From the NCBI GenBank assembly GCA_964017045.1, contig OZ024796.1, positions 250,501 through 314,500 on the forward strand: a stretch of DNA of 64,000 nucleotides, read 5' to 3'. A program made the position numbers and the translations under genes. The notes under the pieces were generated by a model. The model was not told where the DNA came from and ran no database searches. It saw only the letters and a program-made list of their open reading frames with translations. This DNA comes from Omphiscola glabra. Its lineage: Eukaryota > Mollusca > Gastropoda > Lymnaeidae. Below, one piece after another: positions 59,282-64,000 of this stretch (its first letter is position 1; each line of letters starts with the position of its first letter).

Positions 59282-59612
59282 CAAGTGTAACACTGGGTAG
59301 TATTGTGTAACCCTGGGTAGTATTGTGTAACAATGGGTAGTATCGTGTAACACTGTGCAGTATTGTGTAACACTGGGTTGTATTGTGTAACAATGGGCAG
59401 TATTGTGTAACTTTGAGCAGTATTGTGTAACACTGGGTTGTATTGTGTAACAATGGGCAGTATTGTGTAACTTTGAGCAGTATTGTGTAACACTGGGCAG
59501 TATTGTGTAACACTGGGTAGTATTGTGTAACACTGGGTAGTATTGTGTAACACAGGGCAGTATTGTGTTAGACTGGGCAGTATTGTGTAACAATGGGCAG
59601 TATTGTCTCATA
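59282..59612. repeat. 20-bp minisatellite, about 16 copies
   Basis: The unit is gtgtaacactgggtagtatt. The doublets caatgggcag/ctttgagcag recur, showing 80-bp block duplication. Confidence 0.95.
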
Positions 59613-59956
59613 AACTCAATTTAAAAAAAAATTGTTTTACATTTCTAACAGAAGGAAAAGAAAGAATATGTTTTACCTTGAAAAGATAAGGTCACTGAAT
59701 GATTGAGTTGTTGTCACTGTCAGTCATAGAATCAGCTGGTTTGCATGATTGATAGCAGTTTTCTTTATATCAGATTGTCAAGATTGATAGCGTCTTCAAA
59801 GATAAATAATATTGAAACCAGACTGACTGACATGGTAGACTGTCTGACATGGACTGACTAACATGGTGGACTGATTGACATGGTGGACTGACTGACATGG
59901 TGTGGTTAAATCTTCATTTTGATTTCACTCAATTCTTAAGAGGCAAACATTCAATT
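59613..59956. other. Unique spacer with a short ~18-bp repeat
   Basis: gactgactgacatggtgg-like units recur about four times at 59820-59900. Confidence 0.6.
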
Positions 59957-61221
59957 AGAACAAGGAATGTGGCAGCTTGAATGGACAAACTAGAAGTCTT
60001 ACTGTCCTCCCTGTCAAGTAAAGTCTTATTGTCCTCACTGTCAAGTAAAGTCTTGTTGTCCTCACTGTCAAGTAAAGTCTTGTTGTCCTCACTGTCAAGT
60101 AAAGTCTTATTGTCCTCACTGTCAAGTAAAGTCTTATTGTCCTCACTGTCAAGTAAAGTCTTGTTGTCCTCACTGTCAAGTAAAGTCTTATTGTCCTCAC
60201 TGTCAAGCATAAGTCTTATTGTCCTCACTTTCAAGCATAAGTCTTACTGTCCTCATTTTCAAGTATAAGTCTTATTGTCCTCACTTTCAAGTATAAGTCT
60301 TATTGTCCTCACTGTCAAGTATAAGTCTTATTGTCCTCACTTTCAAGTATAAGTCTTATTGTCCTCACTTTCAAGTATAAGTCTTATTGTCCTCACTGTC
60401 AAGTATAAGTCTTATTGAATTAACTTTCAAGCATAAGTCTTACTGTCCTCACTTTCAAGTATACGTTTTATTGTCCTCACTTTCAAGTATAAGTCTTAAT
60501 GTCCTCACTTTCAAGTATAAGTCTTAATGTCCTCACTTTCAAGTATAAGTCTTATTGTCCTCACTGTCAAGTATAAGTCTTATTGTATTAACTTTCAAGC
60601 ATAAGTCTTACTGTCCTCACTTTCAAGTATAAGTCTTATTGTCCTCACTGTCAAGTATAAGTCTTATTGTCGTCACTTTCAAGCATAAGTCTCACTGTCA
60701 AGCATACGTCTTATTGTCCTCACTGTCAAGCATAAGTCTTATTGTCCTCACTGTCAAGTATAAGTCTTATTGTCCTCACTTTCAAGCATAAGTCTCACTG
60801 TCAAGCATACGTCTAATTGTCCTCACTGTCAAGCATAAGTCTTATTGTCCTCACTGTCAAGCAAAAGTCTAATTGTCCTCACTGTCAAGCATAAGTCTTA
60901 TTGTCCTCACTTTCAAGTATAAGTCTTATTGTCCTCACTTTCAAGTATAAGTCTTACTGTCCTCACTTTCAAGTAAAAGTCTTATTGTATTAACTTTCAA
61001 GTATAAGTCTTAATGTCCACACTTTCAAGTATAAGTCTTACTGTCCTCACTTTCAAGTATAAGTCTTATTGTCCTCACTTTCAAGTATAAGTCTTATTGT
61101 CCTCACTTTCAAGTATAAGTCTTATTGTCCTCACTTTCAAGTATAAGTCTTATTGTCCTCACTTTCAAGTATAAGTCTTACTGTCCTCACTTTCGATTCA
61201 AACTTCCACATTCCTTGTTCT
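59957..61221. mobile_element. Minisatellite bounded by 26-bp inverted repeats
   Basis: 59957-59982 (agaacaaggaatgtggcagc...) is the inverted partner of 61196-61221 at 24 of 26 positions. Between them lies only tandem repeat: a 27-bp form (taaagtcttattgtcctcac plus tgtcaag) at the left, then about 35 copies of a 28-bp form (ataagtcttattgtcctcac plus tttcaagt). The structure suggests a mobile or foldback element whose interior is a satellite. No transposase and no clear target duplication. Confidence 0.7.
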
Positions 61222-61490
61222 ACCAATTTCCCCCCCCAACCCAGCTTAAACCCATTATTTCATTCATTATCACATTTTTTTAAAAAAATGTTGACATAAA
61301 TCTCACAATACTAATAGGTCCTATTTTTTCAAGGGATGTAAATTGCCATTCATAAGTTTAGTTGAAAGCTCTAGGTTTCCTCCCCTGGAAGTAGACCAGC
61401 CAACCCCCTCCCTGCCCCAACTTATTTATAAGGCAGGTAACCCCGCGGACCAATTGCCCATCAACTGCCTTTGTTCATGGACCATTCGCC
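61222..61490. other. Unique spacer
   Basis: C-tract at 61230-61238. No gene. Confidence 0.4.
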
Positions 61491-61580
61491 GCCTTTGTTC
61501 ATGGACCATTTGGTCTGTGGATATAGCGGTCTGTAGATACAGCGGTTTGTGGATATAGCGGTCTGTGGATATAGTGGTTT
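61470..61580. repeat. Short repeats (22 bp x2, 16 bp x5)
   Basis: cctttgttcatggaccattc occurs twice, followed by ggtctgtggatatagc variants. Confidence 0.85.
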
Positions 61581-61644
61581 GTTGAGTCACAAATCGCGAA
61601 CCTTGGGAGTCACGTGTGAAAGGAGCGATCAACCCAGACGGTTA

Positions 61645-61935
61645 TGTTGGGCAGTTGGACAGCTAGGTTATTGCTGTCCGGGGTGGTGTGAGTCTTGGGT
61701 AGTTGGACAGCTAGGTTATTGCTGTCCGGGGTGGTGTGAGTCTTGGGTAGTTGGACAGCTATGTTATTGCTGTCCGGGTTTGTGTGAGTCTTGGGTTGTT
61801 GGACAGCTAGGTTATTGCTGTCCGGGGTGATGTGAGTCTCTGGTAGTTGGACAGCTATGTTATTGCTGTCCGGGGTGGTGTGAATCTTGGGCAGTTGGAC
61901 AGCTAGGTTATTGCTGCCCGGGGTGGCGTGAGAAT
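61645..61935. repeat. 47-48 bp minisatellite, 6 copies, hairpin-bearing unit
   Basis: Each unit contains ggacagc and its complement gctgtcc separated by about 9 bp, so every copy can form a 7-bp stem. Copies begin near 61658, 61705, 61753, 61800, 61848 and 61896. Confidence 0.93.
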
Positions 61936-62004
61936 ACCCCCCCCCCTTCCGACACACACACTTTTCCTTGAAGATATTTCTGCAGTTGGCCGAAAATGCT
62001 GCCA

Positions 62005-62690
62005 CACGGTTCTGGTGTGTCATTTGACTGACATCGTTCTGATGTGTCATTTAACTGACATTTCCTGATGTGTCCTTTAACTGACATTTCCTGATGTGTC
62101 ATTTAACTGACATTTTCTGATGTGTCATTTAACTGACATCGTTCTGATGTGTCATTAACTAACATTTCCTGAGGTGTCATTTAAATGACATCGTTCTTGT
62201 GTGTCCTTTGACTGACATCGTTCTGATGGGTCATTTAACTAGAATTTCCTGATGTGTCATTTAAATGACATTTCCTGATGTGTCATTTAACTGACATCGT
62301 TCTGATGTGTCATTTAAATGACATCGTTCTGGTGTGTCATTTAACTGACATTTCCTGGTGTGTCATTTAACTGACATCTTTCTGATGTGTCATTTAACTG
62401 ACATTTCCTGATGAGTCATTAACTGACATTTCCTGATGTGTCATTTAACTGAAATCGTTCTGATGTGTCATTTAACTGACATTTCATGATGTGTCATTTA
62501 AATGACATCGTTCTGGTGTGTCATTTGACTGACATGGTTCTGATGTGTCATTTAACTGACATTTTATGATGTGTCATTTAACTGACATCATTCTGATGTG
62601 TCATTTAACTGACATTTCCTGATGTGTCATTTAAATGACATCGTTCTGGTGTGTCCTTTGACTGACATCGTTCTGATGTGTCATTTCACT
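62005..62690. repeat. ~26-bp minisatellite, about 25 copies, palindromic core
   Basis: The unit is gatgtgtcatttaactgaca plus tttcct or tcgttct. Copies with the aatgac variant contain the perfect 14-bp palindrome gtcatttaaatgac. Confidence 0.94.
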
Positions 62691-63095
62691 TTGACCTTGC
62701 ACGTATCTCTGGTTTCGGCAATTAATTGGTCTCGTTATTGTCAGGCATCCAAAAGTTATCTGTCACTTACACTGTCAGAACCATAGAGGTCGGAACAGGT
62801 AATGGAGGTGTCTGCCCTAGTTTCATTTCATTCATCTCCCCTGGCCTTATAATATTTTATGGACTGAAATCGCTGCTAATGGTGAACATTTTTCTTTACT
62901 GGCAGCAGTCAGTGGCGTAATTCCACTACTTGTTTATTTTCTTGTTACTATGACTGCAATCAGAGGCGTAATGTCACTACATGGTTAGTTAATTGTTACT
63001 ATGAGTACATTAACGATGAGTAACAAAAAGTTTCAAAGGTTTTGCCAGTTGCATTTTTTTCCCAACAGGTTTTATCCATATTTGAGTCTTGGACA
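62691..63095. other. Unique spacer between arrays
   Basis: Contains two 'ggcgtaat' blocks (62913-62975) resembling the CAGTGGCGTA mini-transposon end. No intact element or gene is supported. Confidence 0.4.
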
Positions 63096-63099
63096 AACA

Positions 63100-63412
63100 T
63101 CATGAATGGTGGAGTTGGACATGAATGGTGGAGTTGTTGGACATGAATGGTTGAGTTGTTGGACATGAATGGTGGAGGTGGACATGGATGGTGGAGTTGG
63201 ACATGAATGATGGAGTTGTTGGACATGAATGGTGGAGTTCGACATGAATGGTGGAGTTGGACATGAATGGTGGAGTTGGACATGAATGGTGGAGTTGGAC
63301 GTGAATGGTGGAGTTGGACATGAATGGTGGAGCTGGACATGAATGGTGGAGTTGGACATGAATGGTGGAGTTGGACATGAATGGTGGAGTTGGACATGAA
63401 TGGTGGAGCTGG
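63100..63412. repeat. 19-20 bp minisatellite, about 16 copies
   Basis: The unit is ggacatgaatggtggagtt, with occasional extra gtt. Confidence 0.95.
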
Positions 63413-63414
63413 GC

Positions 63415-64000
63415 ATCAATGGAACCACTGGAGCCCATCTGAGCTAACCATTGAACCACTGGTGTTTGTCTGAACTAACCATTGAACCACTGGAGCCCGT
63501 CTGAGCTAACCATTGAACCACTGGCGATTGTCTGAACTAACCATTGAACCACTGGAGCCCGTCTGAACAAACAATTGAGCCACTGGCATTTGTCTGAACT
63601 AACTATGAACCACTGGCGTCAATCTGAGCTAACAATTGAACCACTGGAGCCCGTCTGAGCTAACCATTGAACCACTGGAGCCCGTCTGAACTAACCATTG
63701 AACCACTGGAGCCCGTCTGAGCTAACCATTGAACCACTGGAGAACGTATGAGCTAACCATTGAAACACTGGCCTTTGTCTGAACTAACAATTGAACCACT
63801 TGAGCCCGTCCGAACTAACCATTGAACCACTGGAGCCCGTCTGAACTAACCATTGAACCACTGGAGAACGTATAGCTAACCATTGAACCACTGGAGCCCG
63901 TCTGAGCTAACCATTGAACCACTGGAGCCCGTCTGAACTAACCATTGAACCACTGGAGCCCGTCTGAACTAACCATTGAACCACTGGAGAACGTATAACT
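63415..64000. repeat. 31-bp minisatellite, about 19 copies, runs off window end
   Basis: The unit is ctaaccattgaaccactgga plus gcccgtctgaa, with variants ggcgtttgtc and gagaacgtat. The array is cut by the window edge. Confidence 0.95.

Noticed and set aside
61610..62050. 146-codon minus-strand frame with N-L-A-V-Q-L-P repeats
   Set aside because: Read-through of the 47-48 bp hairpin array; unit-length changes break the frame.
62726..62920. Hydrophobic 64-codon frame resembling a membrane segment
   Set aside because: Short, non-ATG start, in spacer DNA with no splice sites or homologous neighbour.

Overview
The window is eukaryotic nuclear DNA: intron-containing genes with GT/AG splice sites, AT-rich intergenic DNA, many decayed transposable elements and an extreme load of minisatellites. 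The two recognisable genes are conserved metazoan genes. Together with molluscan-style C-type lectin, hAT and piggyBac remnants and two SPIN-like hAT mini-transposons, this suggests a gastropod, possibly a pond snail such as Lymnaea. SPIN elements have been reported from that genus (recalled, not checked here). The species assignment is inference.

Layout. 1-11300: LINE, hAT and piggyBac remnants, a C-type lectin terminal exon on the minus strand, an unexplained acidic ORF, and AT-rich DNA. 11928-16660: a complete seven-exon SARAF gene (plus strand) that regulates store-operated calcium entry; introns 5 and 6 carry a pogo-like and a SPIN-like mini-transposon. 16860-25870: almost only minisatellites, including a 2.5 kb array of 42-bp units with higher-order structure, plus a large inverted repeat. 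25870-33184: an unrecognised minus-strand coiled-coil gene whose first intron holds a 2.7 kb array of 33-bp units. 33300-44100: more arrays (24-bp units, 1.6 kb; 32-bp units, 0.75 kb), LINE scraps, and hAT elements including one with a perfect 8-bp target duplication. 44615-56942: a complete seven-exon R3HDM4-like gene (plus strand). Its introns hold a piggyBac element with a broken transposase, a pogo-like element containing a homogeneous 90-bp satellite and a LINE end, and a second SPIN-like element with a perfect target duplication. 57000-64000: presumed 3' UTR, then back-to-back minisatellites running off the window end.

The genes do not form a pathway. The strongest theme is local tandem amplification of 20-90 bp units. 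By eye roughly a quarter or more of the window is tandem repeat, and units have been amplified inside transposon ORFs, inside host coding exons, and across the 5' splice site of R3HDM4 exon 6. All exon joins come from reading splice sites and phases by eye; no alignment or transcript data were available.
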